Part shown: in pieces, positions 23,461 through 37,541 of the stretch
Numbering within the stretch: position 1 is the first letter of the stretch
Layout: each line of letters starts with the position of its first letter
Source of the DNA: Anarhynchus alexandrinus
Taxonomy: Eukaryota > Chordata > Aves > Charadriiformes > Charadriidae
DNA length: 64,000 nt
Reading direction: 5' to 3'
Assembly (NCBI GenBank): GCA_008711295.1
Contig: VUYV01000054.1
Location: 1,396,367-1,460,366 of the forward strand
Program-made: the position numbers and the translations under genes
The notes under the pieces: generated by a model
What the model was told of the DNA's origin: nothing
The model's database searches: none
The model's input: the letters and a program-made list of their open reading frames with translations, nothing else

Positions 23461-24134
23461 CTGTAGAGAGAAGAAAAAAAAAAGGGGGGGAAGAGTATGG
23501 TAGATTTCTGTGAAAAAATCCTCCCACCAGGAAACAACAGAAAGCGGCGTGTTTGGACTAGGACATACCAAAGAGAAGAGAGCCAACTGTGAATGTAAAC
23601 CTAAGTGCGCAGCAGTGAAAACTGAATTATGTTAACACGTGCCTTCTATCAGGTAGCAGCCTCAGTGACCAAAAAACTGCCTGTAGGAATTTGTCTGCAG
23701 AATCACAGTCTAAAAGCCCCTCCACTGATGACTAATACACAAGGGCTCTGCGTGCTTCCCTCTTACCGGGGAGTGGAAGGTTTGACTTCAGAGCAAAACA
23801 CACGGAGCAAAGAAGGAGACCCAGCAGAGTGACCTTCATCACCGTTATGCTTTAAGCCACCACGTTGTCATAACAGATTAATTGCCTCATGACTAAGGGT
23901 ATTAATTCAGTTTGCAAATGCTTTCTGCACTTGGCAAGGCTAAAAAGTAGGGAAGACAACTGTAAGCTAGAAATTCCTTCATTCTCAATTCTCATTATGG
24001 GGTAAAAAATAGGAAAAAGAAAATAATGGAGCAGAGAACAAAAAAAAGTAGAGGCTAAGACCAAAATGAATACCAGGCAGCACACTTTCACTGAAGACAG
24101 GCCCAATAAAACAAAGCTTTTCTTGTGACAGAAT

Positions 24135-24390
24135 CACAGTCTGGATGATAAAAGCAATTGTACATACTGGGATTTCTCCAAAGCATTTGATTTAATGTTC
24201 TCTAACAATTTGATTTGAAGAACTTGCAAGATGGTAATTGCCTTGCCAATTTTACTAGTGGATTAAACATGAATTCAGTGAGTCATCTCAAAATGTAGTT
24301 GTCAGTGGGGAAACATCCGTAAGAAGAGGTACCCTGCGCTAAGGCCCTCAGGGAAACGGTTCTTGGTCCAATGGCACTTTCTGTTTCTTC
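24135..24390 (+). mobile_element. Ancient CR1-type LINE fragment (reverse-transcriptase region)
   Basis: TTTCTCCAAAGCATTTGATTTAATG aligns by eye to the CR1/L3 stretch coding the motif YLDFSKAFD, with frame-breaking indels. Downstream, GTCAGTGGGGAAACATCC and GGTTCTTGGTCCAATGGCAC recall the [10 protein letters not shown] region. It is heavily decayed, so it predates the CR1 copies of the 40-46 kb cluster that still keep open frames. Confidence 0.5.
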
Positions 24391-27300
24391 CACGGCAACA
24401 AGCTGCCAAATCAGCTCAGCCAAAAAGCAGCAAAGTTTCCGAAAAGCGATGCTGCCTCTGCAACCTGCACAAGTCCCAGAGCTCTCCTGGAACCTGTGCG
24501 CAGTTCTGGAGTTCACGCTTCAAAAAACACAGGGAAACAGAGAGTAGGATTCAAAGGCAGGTCACCCATGAGTCACAGCCCAGAAAACAAGCGGAATAAT
24601 ATGAAACTTCAAGAGCTCAAACTATTCCATTCATGGGGACGTACATAATTTGTTTTAGATCCTAAAAGAAAGTGTGAGAGACCAGACTTTGCTGACAAAG
24701 CCACAGGAAGATCAAATGGATGAAAATTTGAGTTAGATATTCAGCTTCAGAATAAAACATTGTTTCCTACTGTGAGGATAATAAACCATGAAATGCTTCA
24801 TCGCAGCTCCAGGGATGAATCCTTTGGCCAAAGCTCATCTCAGGTCAAGCTCAGTGCTAACGATACCCCGCTTCCAGCCTTGAAGTTGATCTGCAGCCCC
24901 TCCCTTCCCTGGCCACGGGTGAAGCTAAACAACTCCTTGGGGTTTTAAATCTGCAGATCTGCATTAAGATATTGGTATCTCGCATATTAGGGCTTTGACC
25001 AGTTCCCTGTAAAGTCAGGGATGTTTTGGCATCTCTCTGAAGCATCAGAGATCAGTCAGAGCTCAAAGCAGCACCAGCTGCCAGGACAAGAGTCCTAAGG
25101 TAGCAAAGATCCCCCTTGCCTTTGCCGCTGCCAAGCTACAACTGCTCAGGGTCAAACCGGCTGCTGTATCTGGAGACAAAAGGATTTTTTTCCATAGATC
25201 AGTAGGGAAGGTTTTATTAGTGAAACAAATTCAGAAGCTTTTGACATAAGGGGCTTCAGATTCTCTTACGGTGAGAAACACTGCAGGCACGAGGGCTGCA
25301 GTCACAGTTAAATTCCCCACTGACACCAACTTCACCAGGGCTTCACTCACTTAGCCCAAGTCTTTCATCAGAATACCTTCATGTGTTTTGCAGCCAAGTA
25401 ATTAATCCTCTCCATAGTTATTCCCCCCGACCCAACTCAAAAAAGATGAAGAAAATCGATCAAATCAGAAAAGAAGTAAAGTCTTCCTACCACATTAAAG
25501 GCTATATCAATGCAGAACCATCTGTTAAAGGAGACCTCTGTTGATCAAGGCATTTGAATAGACAGAGTTGAAGCCAAGAGACGTCTATCTTTGCCCTTCT
25601 CCAAGAACCAATGGACTCTCTTTATCATAATCCCCAAGGAATCCCAGGACATCTCCTACTGTTGGCTAAAAGAATATTTGAGGTCCAATTTTCTAACACC
25701 ACTTTAGAAGAAATAAAACTGAAAAAATAAATTCAATGTTATCTGGTCTCCCCGCTGCCAATGAATAAATGGAAAATGATGTTTGCACAAAGTGGATTTA
25801 ACGCTGGAATCCAGTATAGGAAAAATTTCCCATTACTTACAAAGAACAAAATCACTCAGCAAACAGAGCCCGCAAAATGTTATTTATTTTTTTGCAGTAA
25901 ACTCAGGCAGAATACTAGTAGGGCTGTATAAAAGGATTCCTAATGAAACATAGGTTTTCATACTCTCCACCAGCCAAAACTGGAGAATTTTATTATCCAT
26001 TGTGCAAGGCACATGATGGAAGAGCATGCTCCTCTCAGCGCTAAGTGCATTGAGTTCTAACTCATAGCAAGAGCAGGCACAGGAATTGCTATACTGAAGC
26101 AGGAGCAGCTGTAAGGACAAGGACCTTACAGTTAGGCAGTCAGGGAAGCAGAAGTATAAAAAATTCTGACACCCAAGTATCAGAAGAGCACTGCACGTGT
26201 TATCTTCTGTAAAGAGGACCAATATTTCCTGGGACAATATTGGATAAATTTAACAGGGGAAATTTTCAAACTAATGAATATGAAATAAGAGAAGTTTAGC
26301 AAAGCACTGGTTATTTCATATCAGCACAACCTGGAGTTGGAAAGCTAGCTCTTTCTAGCTGGCTAGCTAGAGTTCTTTTTTGCACTGTTCTTCCTGGTAA
26401 GCTCTGCAACCATATGTATGTCCAACAAATACTCTTGTTGCGGTTTGTAGATTTCAATAGCTAAAAATCTCTGAGGGTTACCTTCAAGTAATATTCTTTA
26501 CTCTTCACATCCTGAACACTTGTGAAAATACTCAATAACCTCCTTGTGTATGGTTAATTGAAGCTCTTTAACAGCTTGCTGTCTCCCATTAGTCAGCACA
26601 CAATGATTATTCTACACTGCAAAACAATCTCAGCAGACCACTTTGTATTAAACAAACATATTGTAAAAGATTAGGAGCCTCAGCATTTTGTGTCTGCCCG
26701 TCTCTATCCCACAGCTCTGCCTTTCAGTCTCAATCTACCAGCTGGAAGTTGAATTCCCAATTAGGTACGTAGTGCTGTCTGACAACTGCTGTACATCCTC
26801 TCCAAATAAATACAACATGATAATAATTGTTTCCACTTCTACAGAACCAACCTCATCCCAAAGGGACCCAGTGCATTTTGAGAAAAGCCACGCCAAACGC
26901 AGAGGGAATCAGCTGATGAGGAATCAGCATCTTCAAATTGACACATATCCCGCTCTGGGGCGAGCACCGATCTGGTTAGCTGTTCACAACAGCACAACAG
27001 AACAGTCACTCACAGACACTATAACTGAGTCCACGAAGTGTGCTGTCCCTCTGCGTGCTCCAGGGTCAACGTACCCTATCAGGTTTCACACTCCCGAGAC
27101 CATGATCAGCTAGCAGGAACCTTCCATGGTACGCAAGTGTCCTCCCTAACCCTGTGAGGGCTGCAGATGGACAGATGCCATGAACGTACACCAAGGCAAG
27201 TACTCCTGCTGGGTTCGTTCTAGCTCTTCACCTCATCATGTCACCAACCGCTGTTTGGGACAGGACAGTGGCCAAACTGCCCTGAGTGCTCCTAGATGGT

Positions 27301-30300
27301 TTCCTTTAAAATAACTTAAGTTTTCCAAAAAAACACCATAGGTTTTCAAAAACTAAAAGCTAAAGGGAAATCTGTAATTATTTTCATGTTCTAAGGAGAA
27401 GCCAGCCAGCCAGTGTAGCTACAGATAGGAGCACTGCATCTTAGATTACAGACTAAAAAGGGACTGAAGGGACAGACAGCCTGTGCTGCCCTTCCCAAAC
27501 CTGGCACAGTGCATAGGCGTGCAGAGACACTACTGCCAGATTCACACACAGGAATATGCACAGGAATAAGCACGAGAATAAAACAGATCTCTTTCAACAT
27601 CGGCTGGAGGGTGGGGAGGGACGGGTGGCCTCTAGTTCCTGACAGAGTGGAATTAAGCCAGGTGGGACATCCATCAAGTGTGGAAAGGATTTCCCATCTC
27701 ACCAGGGACAGTGCCGTGACTGATGCTGCATTTCAAAAAATGTTCAGGCTGACGTCTGATTGAGGAAAATGGCCAAGCCAAAAAAAGAAAAAGGGTGGGC
27801 CAGTCCAGAGTTGGAAAGGGGCAGTGAGGTGAGGCGCATCCAAAAAAACAGGCTGAGCAGAAGGCTTGGCTCAGTCCCCACCATGGTGGATGAACTTACG
27901 CACTGATGCTCTGGAGACACCTCAAGCCTGCAAATACCTACACACATGATTAACTTCCCCAGCACTTCCTCACTCCTCCCTTCTCTAAAATTTCTTCTAA
28001 CCTAAGGTACCAGACAGCTATCTCAGCAATTTCCAGTCTTGGGAGTCTTCTGGCTTTGAATACATTTTATAGCAATGGTTCAGCGAGCAAAACATGGAAA
28101 AGGCAATGTATTGCACATTTTAAATGAGCTGTCTTCCAGTTTCTTTGCATGTTCCACTGTTTTGAGGCCAGAACAGTCATACCCAAATTCAACTCCTCTG
28201 GATGTGTAGACAGCCCCAGTCTTTCAGTTGCCCATCTTGTGGAGGTCTACTTCTATCAACTGCTTAGATGACCTACACATTTAGCTCATTTGATGTCTGC
28301 TCAAAGAGGAGACCTTCCAGCCCTTCACAATTACTGCTGTGGTTTCCTTAGCGCCCTCACATTTGCCTGCACCTTGCTGGTAATGAGCTTCCCAGAGCTC
28401 TGTGTCTCATTCCGTGTGGCTCAGAAACATCCCCGAGAGGCTGATCTGTCTCAGAGTTTTAACAGCTCGCTAATGAAAAGTGCAGCAAAAACGATGCACA
28501 AAATGGCTCTTTTTCTGCTACGAAGCAAACTGGATGTGAACTTGTTTGGAGAGAATTTTACCAAAATACAAGACATCCCAAACAGATGCTAAGAGATCTA
28601 GATAACCACCTCCCGTTATTTAAATCATTTCCAGTAATGACCTAACAAAAGTGACAATCTTCCAAATGCTGCAAGCCAGCGTTTCAGCTTGTTAAAACTT
28701 CATATGGCAACCTGGAAGCTTCAGAAAGCAAATGAACGCTCTGCCTCTCAGTTACATACTTGAATGAAGCCACTAGCTAGAGATGAAGTTTAAAATGCAG
28801 CAGCAATGACAGGTCCAAACACCTCTTTCAAGGAAGAGGGTGGGGGGAGGCATAGGAGCATTTCCATTTTGTGATTGCATTGTTGGCAGCTTCGAGGAAG
28901 GACCAGCAAACCAAATTGTTGGAGCTCCTTTTGAAGTGGATGATAAAGACCAGAATCATGTCATTATTTTTAAAATCACAATCTCTTCAAATTATTCTAG
29001 GAGTTTTGCAGAAATGGCTATAATAACAGTATTGTTCAGAAAAACAAACTGCACAAGCCTAGAAATGGCACATTCTGCTTCCAGTTCTGTCCACGCATTC
29101 TCTCTTGTATTTCTCTTATGAATAGGGAGAAGACCCCATACGCATACAGCGTGAAATACATTTTGTACAGGTACTACAAACCACGATTTGCTGGAAAACG
29201 CAGTGCAGACGGCTCCTTTGTGCTCCAAGTCACAAGAAACAAACAGAAAAATCTCAGATCTTGTCTTTTTGGGTTGGCAGGTGAAAGGAAATTAGGAAAT
29301 ACGAGCCGATGCAATACCCAAGCCACCAAGTCATACTGCCTTTGCTATCAGGGTATAATCACCCCACACCTTTCATAAACTCATCGAGTTCCTCTGAAAA
29401 CACCAAAGAGCATTTGATTGGCAGAATTTTTTATTCCTAAAGGAAGCTCTTTTCTTGAGCTTTGTTTTAAAGCTATCACGTCGAAGATGGCCCCATGTAC
29501 CTGGGGAGTTGAAAAGGGTGAAGTGAAATATTACAAGCTTGGAAATATATCATTAATGAGGGGCCAGACTGCAGAAATAGAAAAGACCGGCCAGGTCAGC
29601 CAGTGCACTCCCCTGCCTGGCTCCGAATGGCTCCCCAGCACATCGCAATATCCCACGCACAGGCACTGGGAGGCATTCCCCAGGTTAGAGGAGCTGCCCA
29701 GAGCTCTCAGTCTCCATGTACACTGAGCAGACTCTCATTCGACAGACAAGCATTAATTATAGAGAAAGATCTATAAGTAAAAAATGAAAGCGGGATAAGC
29801 ACGGAGATATTGGCATCGCTCAGAGACTGCCGGCATGGGTGCCGCGCAGAAATCCTGACAGCTGAGTGCTGCAAACCAGGCATGGCAAACTAAGGCTAGT
29901 TTAGGAGTTTTACGTTTCCAGACTGGAATCCACATCAGTCCGGGGCTGAACCTTGCAAACACCTGTCTTTAATCAGCACAAGTCTGAGTAACACTTTATA
30001 AATTATCATCATTTATACCTTTAGCTGTCTTGCAGTTTCTATCTAGTGTTTATTCCACCACCCCCTCCCACCTGCCGAGAAAAACCTTGCAGAGCTGCAA
30101 TCCCAGCTGACAGAATATCTGGGATACAGAAAACAGGATAGAGAAGGATTTGCAGACTACTTTTAAGAAAGCCTGATTTGTCAGCACTGAAAAAACAGCA
30201 CCAAGTACAAAAGAAAAGAGAGCAAAAGGAAATAATAAGCAAAAGTATCAATAACATAGAAGAGGGAAGAGCAGAGTCCGCTATAAGCATAGCAAAAAGA

Positions 30301-33300
30301 TCTGTAAGTATTAAATAAAAGTGAAATACAATAAAAATAGTCACAGGGATGACAATTCCCACCCACAACCTCTTTGTGCTCCTGTACAAGAATTTCCTGG
30401 CTATACAATACACATTCTGCACCTTGCTGCACACAGAGCAGCACTGAAAAATATGCACCATGGTCTGTCTGTGAAAGAAGATGCCCAAGCAGAAATAATC
30501 TCAAATATCATTAGGGATAACAAGAACTGAACAAGCCAACACCGTTGCTCTCCACGTTTGTCACTGTTTTCTGTACAGAACGGAACAGTTATGAATAATC
30601 CAAGTGTTTTGTGTGCTTGCATGTCCCCAAAGGCATAAAAAACCACCCCTTTTTCATGCATAATTACAGTGAGGGCTTTACATTTCTTTAACAATAAACA
30701 AATAATAATTTGGCTAGGGGGCAAGTTTTTCTTAACAAAAATGTTTGCTGCTTTTTTTTTTTTTTGAACAATCATGGTTAAGTGTATGACCAGTACTTTC
30801 CTTCCTTAGCTACAGACAGTGACCCATTCAGCCTCAGAGAAGCAGAGAAAGGCACCATTTCAAGGGATGCTGTGAATGCATAAGTGATAGAAAATCAAAT
30901 CCTGTAGCTCCTACTCCTGGGAAAAATTACGGACCGGGACAGTGCAGGACCCTGAAGAGCTTATGAAGTTCAAGCATTTGCTGAACAGTGACTTCCAAGA
31001 AAATCAGACCCCCAACCTTCAGAAAAACATCTAAAAGCATTTGCTGCATATACAAAAAAACGCCACAAGTGAAAGCAAAAGCAATATCTGCAATCAGCTG
31101 TTCTGGAAACACTACAACACTGAGTAAGCAGGTGTTTCACTATAAAAAAATACCTTACTCTAATTTCAAATTCATGTCTTATAGTAACTTGCCAAAATGT
31201 AATTTCAAACCTCTAAGAAAGTTATAGAGTTAGTACTGCAGCTCTATAAAACTTGTCTCATTGAATCAAGCTTCTTTGCTGTAAGCTTTCAAGGTTTTTA
31301 ATTTTCTGCAGCAATTTCTACACACTGAAGAGTAACCAGTTAAAAACGCTGGAAACCATCATTTTCTGTTTTAATAGCTGAACACTTCCCACACTGTCCT
31401 GCCTAAATGAGGTTTCTTTCTTCTTGTGAGATCCTTGATTGTACACAGAGACTTGATGTTCTTCTGAAACAGCCCATTTAATACCAATGCTCATGCATTT
31501 ATGGATTTAAAGTCATAATAAGCTGTTTGGTTAGTCTAACTTACCACAAAGCACAGGCTGCAGCATCTCACCTAGTAATTTCTGCAACGTTCTACTACAT
31601 TTTGGTAAGCTACAGGGTCTCTTCTAGAAACATAAACTTTTGGTTTTTTAAACACAGGCTCCAGCAGATGAAGAAACTATCCTATCACTGTGTTATCTCA
31701 GCAGTGAAACGCATTTATGGTTAAAAATATGCCCCTTTTCAGTGAGTTCTGCCTCAGCCACTGAGTCGTCTTATACCATCTTTCATCTAAAGTCTTATAC
31801 TCTCAAAATTCTACTTCTAAGAAGTTGCAGAACATGATCCAGCTATAACTTTGCCTTGGTTAAATTACACTTTTCTCACCTCTCAAAAAGACAGACCAAA
31901 TAATTCCTTTATTACCCCTCCTTTAATCCTTTCCAACCTTTCAGTCATTTTCCAATTGCGATGGTGGTATAAGTGGGGCCAACACATTTCATTAAGCTCT
32001 GAATTACAATCTACATCTTACCCGTCATTTAATAGGCAGTAGCAGAAAGCAACACTTAGTTGCCAATAACTTAACACCTTTTCCATGACCCATTACCATT
32101 ACCTTCTATTTCATAACGCCATGAAATGGAAAGGTTTGCACATATCCAAACCTGATGCTGTAGGCAGATCGAACTGGTTTGAGGTACATGCATGAGTATT
32201 TCTTACTAAAGCCAAACCCCAGCAAGAAACTTAAATAATTTCTTTTGGCTTAACAATAATTATAACAGCTAAAGCAAAATTTCACCTTAATATAATTACT
32301 AATTTCTAACACTCATTGTTAGTTCAGCAAGAGGAAAAATCTTAGGCCTTTGGAATTGGTGGCAAATAAACGAAAGGGGTGATTCCAAAGTAGTATTAAT
32401 GGGGGCATTATTTATACCATAAAACATGAAGACATTTTAGAAGGGTTGTAAAGCTGAGCTACAGCAACTGACAGAAGATGTAATTATACAAGCAGCTGCA
32501 TTCCAAATTTTGCCCGGATTCGCAATTTCCTGCAATTAGAGAGGAATGTATGCATCTCCATCTTATGCATTTTAAGCAAGACATTCACTATTCAAATGCT
32601 AGCTCCCAGGCACACCTATTGTCCTTCCAAAACAAATTGACAGGGAAGCCACAGAGAGGCAACCTATTTTATCTAGGAATAGAAGGCCATCTTTAAACTG
32701 GGGGAGGAGCCCTCTGAGGAGAATCTAAAAATATAGTTTTAATACCAGGAACGCACATAGCCGCATCCTACAAGAACAGCTACCACGGTCTGGCAGGGCA
32801 CTGCTGCTCTGGGCTTCCTTTTATTATACATTGAATACTGCAAAGAACTTCGTAAGCTTTCAGAACAATATCCACGCTGTTCTCCAACGGAAAGCTTTTA
32901 GATGGTGGAAAAGCACAGTAATGGAAAGTTAAAAGTTAATTAAAGCATTTGAATGAGATAATTTCATAAAGGAGTGACCTGATCTTGTCTGAATGGATAA
33001 CATTTTTGTTGGTTTTCTTTGGTTTGTTTTGGGGCTTTTTTCTTTGTGGGTTTGGTTTTTTTTTAGGATAATCAAATGGGTCTTTATTTGGACTCATGTA
33101 TCTAAATACCACATTGATAGGAGTCAGAAAAGTCAGTTTACCTTAAGATAACGGAAAAGGATATAGGATTAAGAAAACAGGAAAAGAACAACATTAAGAT
33201 TTTTCAGGGTCTTTACCAGAAAAATGCAAAGTATACCTCCAAATATCAATACGAAACACAAAAGCACACAACTGATAAAAGCATTGCCTGTTTGCTGAGC

Positions 33301-36300
33301 CTACAAATATCTACCCCACAGGCAAAGCGAAAGGGAAATTAATCCTCTTATGCCCAAAAGCAACCGAACTCTGTGACTGCTGTGCAGCGAGCCCGTGTGA
33401 GCAGACGTGCTCACAGTAAAGGATTCACCCAGCTCTCCTCCTGCAACGGAGCTGCTCTGCATCCTACCCTTGAAGAGATGCACAAAGAGGCAGTTGCTTC
33501 AAGGACAGCCTTTGGGTTGGATTGCTAAAGGACACACCTGAGGCAAACAGCCCAGAAGGAAAGCCTCATGAGATACATCCCTCTTCCACAAAGCTACAAA
33601 AAAAGTTTCCTGTTGTATGGATATTTTCTGAACTCTCTGTTCCCGAGTTTTTTGGCACGAGTAATTTGCCTTTCCAATGGTTAACTTTTGAGGAGAACAA
33701 CTGAACACAAAGAAAAAAAATAAATAGACGGGAGTCAAAAATGTAATGTGATTATTCTATTGCAGAGATAGTTCTCTGTGGGCAGAACCAGCCATGGACA
33801 AATCTTAAAATAATAAATGGTCTTTAAAGAAATCAGCAATTTCTGCATCACCTCTGTTCAGCTAAAGAGGATGCCAGTGATGCCAGCACAAAAAGAGCAG
33901 ACAAGAAGCATCAGCAAGAGCATACAACAAGATGGACAGAACCACTGTGCTCTGGAGCCAGGAGCTCATCCAAACCTCTTCAGCTACTTCCCGAGAAGAT
34001 ATGCAAGCCCCCCACCTGGTACGGTCCCACAGCTCTCCAGAAAGTGGGACGGCTCCAGGCAGGACCATCAAACCTGCAGCTTCTTTAACATCAACTACAA
34101 GGAGACACAGTTCAGACTTGTGAAAGTCCCATATGCCACACAATTCTGAATGCGCAGCACAGGGAATAAGAGATAAACACATATTTCCTTCTCCAAATTA
34201 TAAATCTGCAGCATTTTACAGTAATAAAAAAAATCCATTCTTGCTAGCCTGACCTTTTATAATGCATTTCTTTTTAACTACAGTTTTATCTCCAGACTTT
34301 TCGAAATCCTTGAATTCAATTAGAAGATCACACAAATTAATGTAGTAATAGGCACATACTGAAAATATATGATATGAAAACCAGAGTATGTCAGTGTAAG
34401 TAATTTAGACACTCGCAAAAAGGCTGCAGTGCTACTTTGAAAAAGACCCTGACAACTACAAATTACAAAGGAAGGCAACAGACAAGTATTGCTTCGTATA
34501 ATAAATTGCTCACTTATTTTTCAATTTGTTCTTCCAAACTTTTATCTTGGGCAGCAGAGACAAACACGGATGATATGAGATATCATCTCAGATCTAAGTG
34601 ACTTGCAGGGGCTTGGAGGACTCCACTTTGTTTTAAGCAGAGCTTTATCACTGTGCAACACCAAAGTATCCACTTAGAAACAGTGCTGCTGGTGACTTGC
34701 ACTTCTCTGTATTATCCTGCTTTGGGAGAACAGGATGGGAAACAAATTCAAGCAATGTAGTCCCTGTATATATAGCCAAAAAAATTGAATGTTTATACAA
34801 ACCACACCCAAATACACAGATGAGCGGAAGGTATTACCACCTAGTCATACAAATTTTTAGAAAAGGGTCTTTCTTATGCAAAAATTACACGGGGAATGAA
34901 AAAAAAAAAACCACCATAAAAAACCCCCAAGTCCCATCATTTTTAGGGATTTTCTTCACCTCCAAACTGGTTTGGTTTTCAGTTAGAAAATATTCCCTTG
35001 TCCCCTCCCGGGGCTTTGCATGACCGCTGCAGAACTTCCACCAGCACCCAGCTCTGCAGTTCTTCTCTCTGGTTTTGGGAGAGGCAGGAGCAGTGCATCC
35101 GGAGCAGCAAAGGTCACTCCAGCAACCCAACCTATCCACAACCACGGCGTGAGGCAAATGAACTTTAACTCCCAGGTGGAGATCTGCCTACATAAAACAT
35201 TTTCAGAGTTTCAGTGAAAAAGCAGACATTTTCTAAAGCCACTACTTTTAAAATGCATTCAGCAGTTGCTCTTATTAGCTCACAGTTTTGATGGTGAGTA
35301 GAGCAGCTGTAGGTGGATGGGAAGCTGCCTGAGTGGCCGTCGTGACTCCTGCAGCAGTCAAAGGCTGTGCCCTACAGCTAGCCTGCAGAGGGGAAAAAAA
35401 TCAAACAGCTCTCAGGGTTTTGAGAGACGCGATAAGATAAAGAGTTAAAAGTAGTGAGTTCTGAGCTCAGAAGCGTACTAAAGCTTTATTTAGATTCATT
35501 TCTGGCTGGGAAGAAGAGATATGACAATATTAAATTACAGATTTACTTTTGTGTCAGCTCTTCTACAAGCACAAGGGATAAAGACACAGAAATGAGTTGG
35601 ATACTTTTTTCTCTTATGATCAAGTGCCCTCGATTTCAGGGCAGACGACCAAGAGAACAAGGCCAAGGTTTTAAGAAAAAAAGAAACTTAAAGTTAAGCT
35701 CTGAATGCAGTACTGCAAAGTATGCAACGCTTGTAACTCCTGCTGGTAAAGGAGGAACCCATCCTGACAGTCTGCCCCGAGCTGTAAAGCAAGCAAATAC
35801 CTCCTGGAAGTTACTGTCCCCAAAACCACTCTGAAAGGTTCAGTAAAACACACTAATAGTGTTTCAGGTAAAGCTCCTTTAAAATACAGCCACTGGCTAT
35901 GGTGTTTAATATGACCTCTGTCAGCTAGAATGAGCCATGTCCCCAAGATATTGCCCTTGTGGAGGACAACATTTGTTGCAGTGGCTCACAATTTGCGAGA
36001 GTCTCGAAATCCAGCAACATTGCGGTCACCAGTACCTCAAATCCCACCCATCAGCCTCCAAGCTTTTCACATTCAAAAGATAAAGGTGGTGCTGAGAGCT
36101 GCGATTTCGTATACCCTGCACATCAGAGCCCTACAGGCGTTCCTAGCCTTCGTCCATGTTTTATTGTGTGTTTTAACTGTGAGAACATAAGTACTACACT
36201 TATTTCTTAAAAATGCACTAAAACATTTACAGTGGCTACAAAACACGTCCTCTCATTGGAATGGGTTTTTTTACAGTTTATTGTTAAATAAAGCTCATCT

Positions 36301-37346
36301 AAAATTTATTGGAGTATAATTCTTCAGCTGCATTTACTACATGTTTCATTGCCTTGGTCGGTATCCAACATCTTGGCAAATAATGCGAGTAAAATATTAA
36401 CACTGGTTATTGATTATACTTTAACTGATACTGTCACCTGAGCAAACATTCTGCATTTCGGCAAAGGAAAGAAACCCAGCATCTTTTGGGAAGCAAGAAA
36501 GACTTTCACCCACGCTTACTTCAAACCCCAGAGTTCTGCACACAAAACAGGAGACAGCACTCAAGTTTTTAATGTTTCTCTCTTCCCTAAGGAGCTGGAG
36601 TCATTTCGAGTGTATAAGCCCCATGAAAAATGTCAGGCTGGGTAATTTATTTTCAGTTACAGTTTTTTTGTGTGTTTGAAATCGGTTTGCTGATTTAGCA
36701 ACTGGTACACAGAGTCTCTGTGTCTCTCACACAGTTCAGCACTCATTCAGCAATCTGCACAGCAAGTTGCATCTGCAAATAAAGAATAAATACTTATCTT
36801 TTTCATCTCTTTGTATGCTGCAAGCTTAACATTGACTATTCAAGTCTGACCACCCTGCACAGAGTTCTCAGAAGCGAGCAAGATTCTTTTAAAAATCTCC
36901 CAGCTCTGCTTATCTGCAGTAACTTTCCATGGGCACGCCAGCCTTAAACCAGGCTAACTGGGGGCTTCAGGTCTAACATAAATGTTAGATCCTGCTGTTA
37001 AGAGGAGAAATGATGCATGGAGATGGTTTCTTTCCTCCTTCCAACACAAGAGAGAGCACACTGTCCTCCAGGAACAATTACTTGGATCTCCACCGCAGTC
37101 TCCACAGCCACTTACCAGAAGCAAGCAGCCTCAGATCTCCTGCTAGGAATACTGATGAGTGACAAATAAACCAATGGAAGAAAACACATGAGCAAAAAGT
37201 GAATACAAACATTAAGATCTTACTTCCTACTGATTACAGCAAGATCCATGCTTTCTAATAACCTAAATCTGCTAATGCCACAGCAATTCCATCAGCAGCA
37301 AATTTAATCCTACATTTAACTAAATAAGAACTACACATAAAAGCCA

Positions 37347-37541
37347 TTAGCCTTGTCCCTCCTTGCCATCCTCCTGTCCATGTCCTCCATTGCTCCCTTT
37401 GATGGATGTTTCTGTTGATCTCTCTGGGTTTCCTCCCCCTTCCCAGGCATCTGGGCCCAGCCAACCATGCATTTCCAAAAGCTGCTCTTGTGGCCTTGCT
37501 AGTTCTTCAATTTCTTTTTGCATGAAAAGCTCCACTGACAG
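37347..37541 (-). CDS. Possible alternative last exon within TEDC1 intron
   Basis: On the sense strand of TEDC1 an ACCGAGCAG acceptor-like site precedes an open stretch of 64 codons ending in TAA. In phase 0, the phase required by the upstream TEDC1 donor, it reads LSVELFMQKEIEELARPQEQ and then a hydrophilic Gly/Glu/Gln-rich tail. The composition is coding-like, but the pyrimidine tract is weak and I recall no homologue. No polyadenylation signal lies close behind; the nearest AATAAA I noticed is near 36650. It may equally be chance. Confidence 0.18.
   Translation of the reverse strand: MSVELFMQKEIEELARPQEQLLEMHGWLGPDAWEGGGNPERSTETSIKGSNGGHGQEDGKEGQG

Noticed and set aside
26688..27113. Plus-strand 141-codon frame in the TEDC1 intron
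   Set aside because: No domain, no promoter or splice bounds, and composition like surrounding intron.
30039..30504. Minus-strand 149-codon hydrophobic frame resembling a membrane protein
   Set aside because: Hydrophobic codons follow from T-rich DNA; a second overlapping frame of 107 codons looks equally hydrophobic, and there are no exon borders or family motifs.
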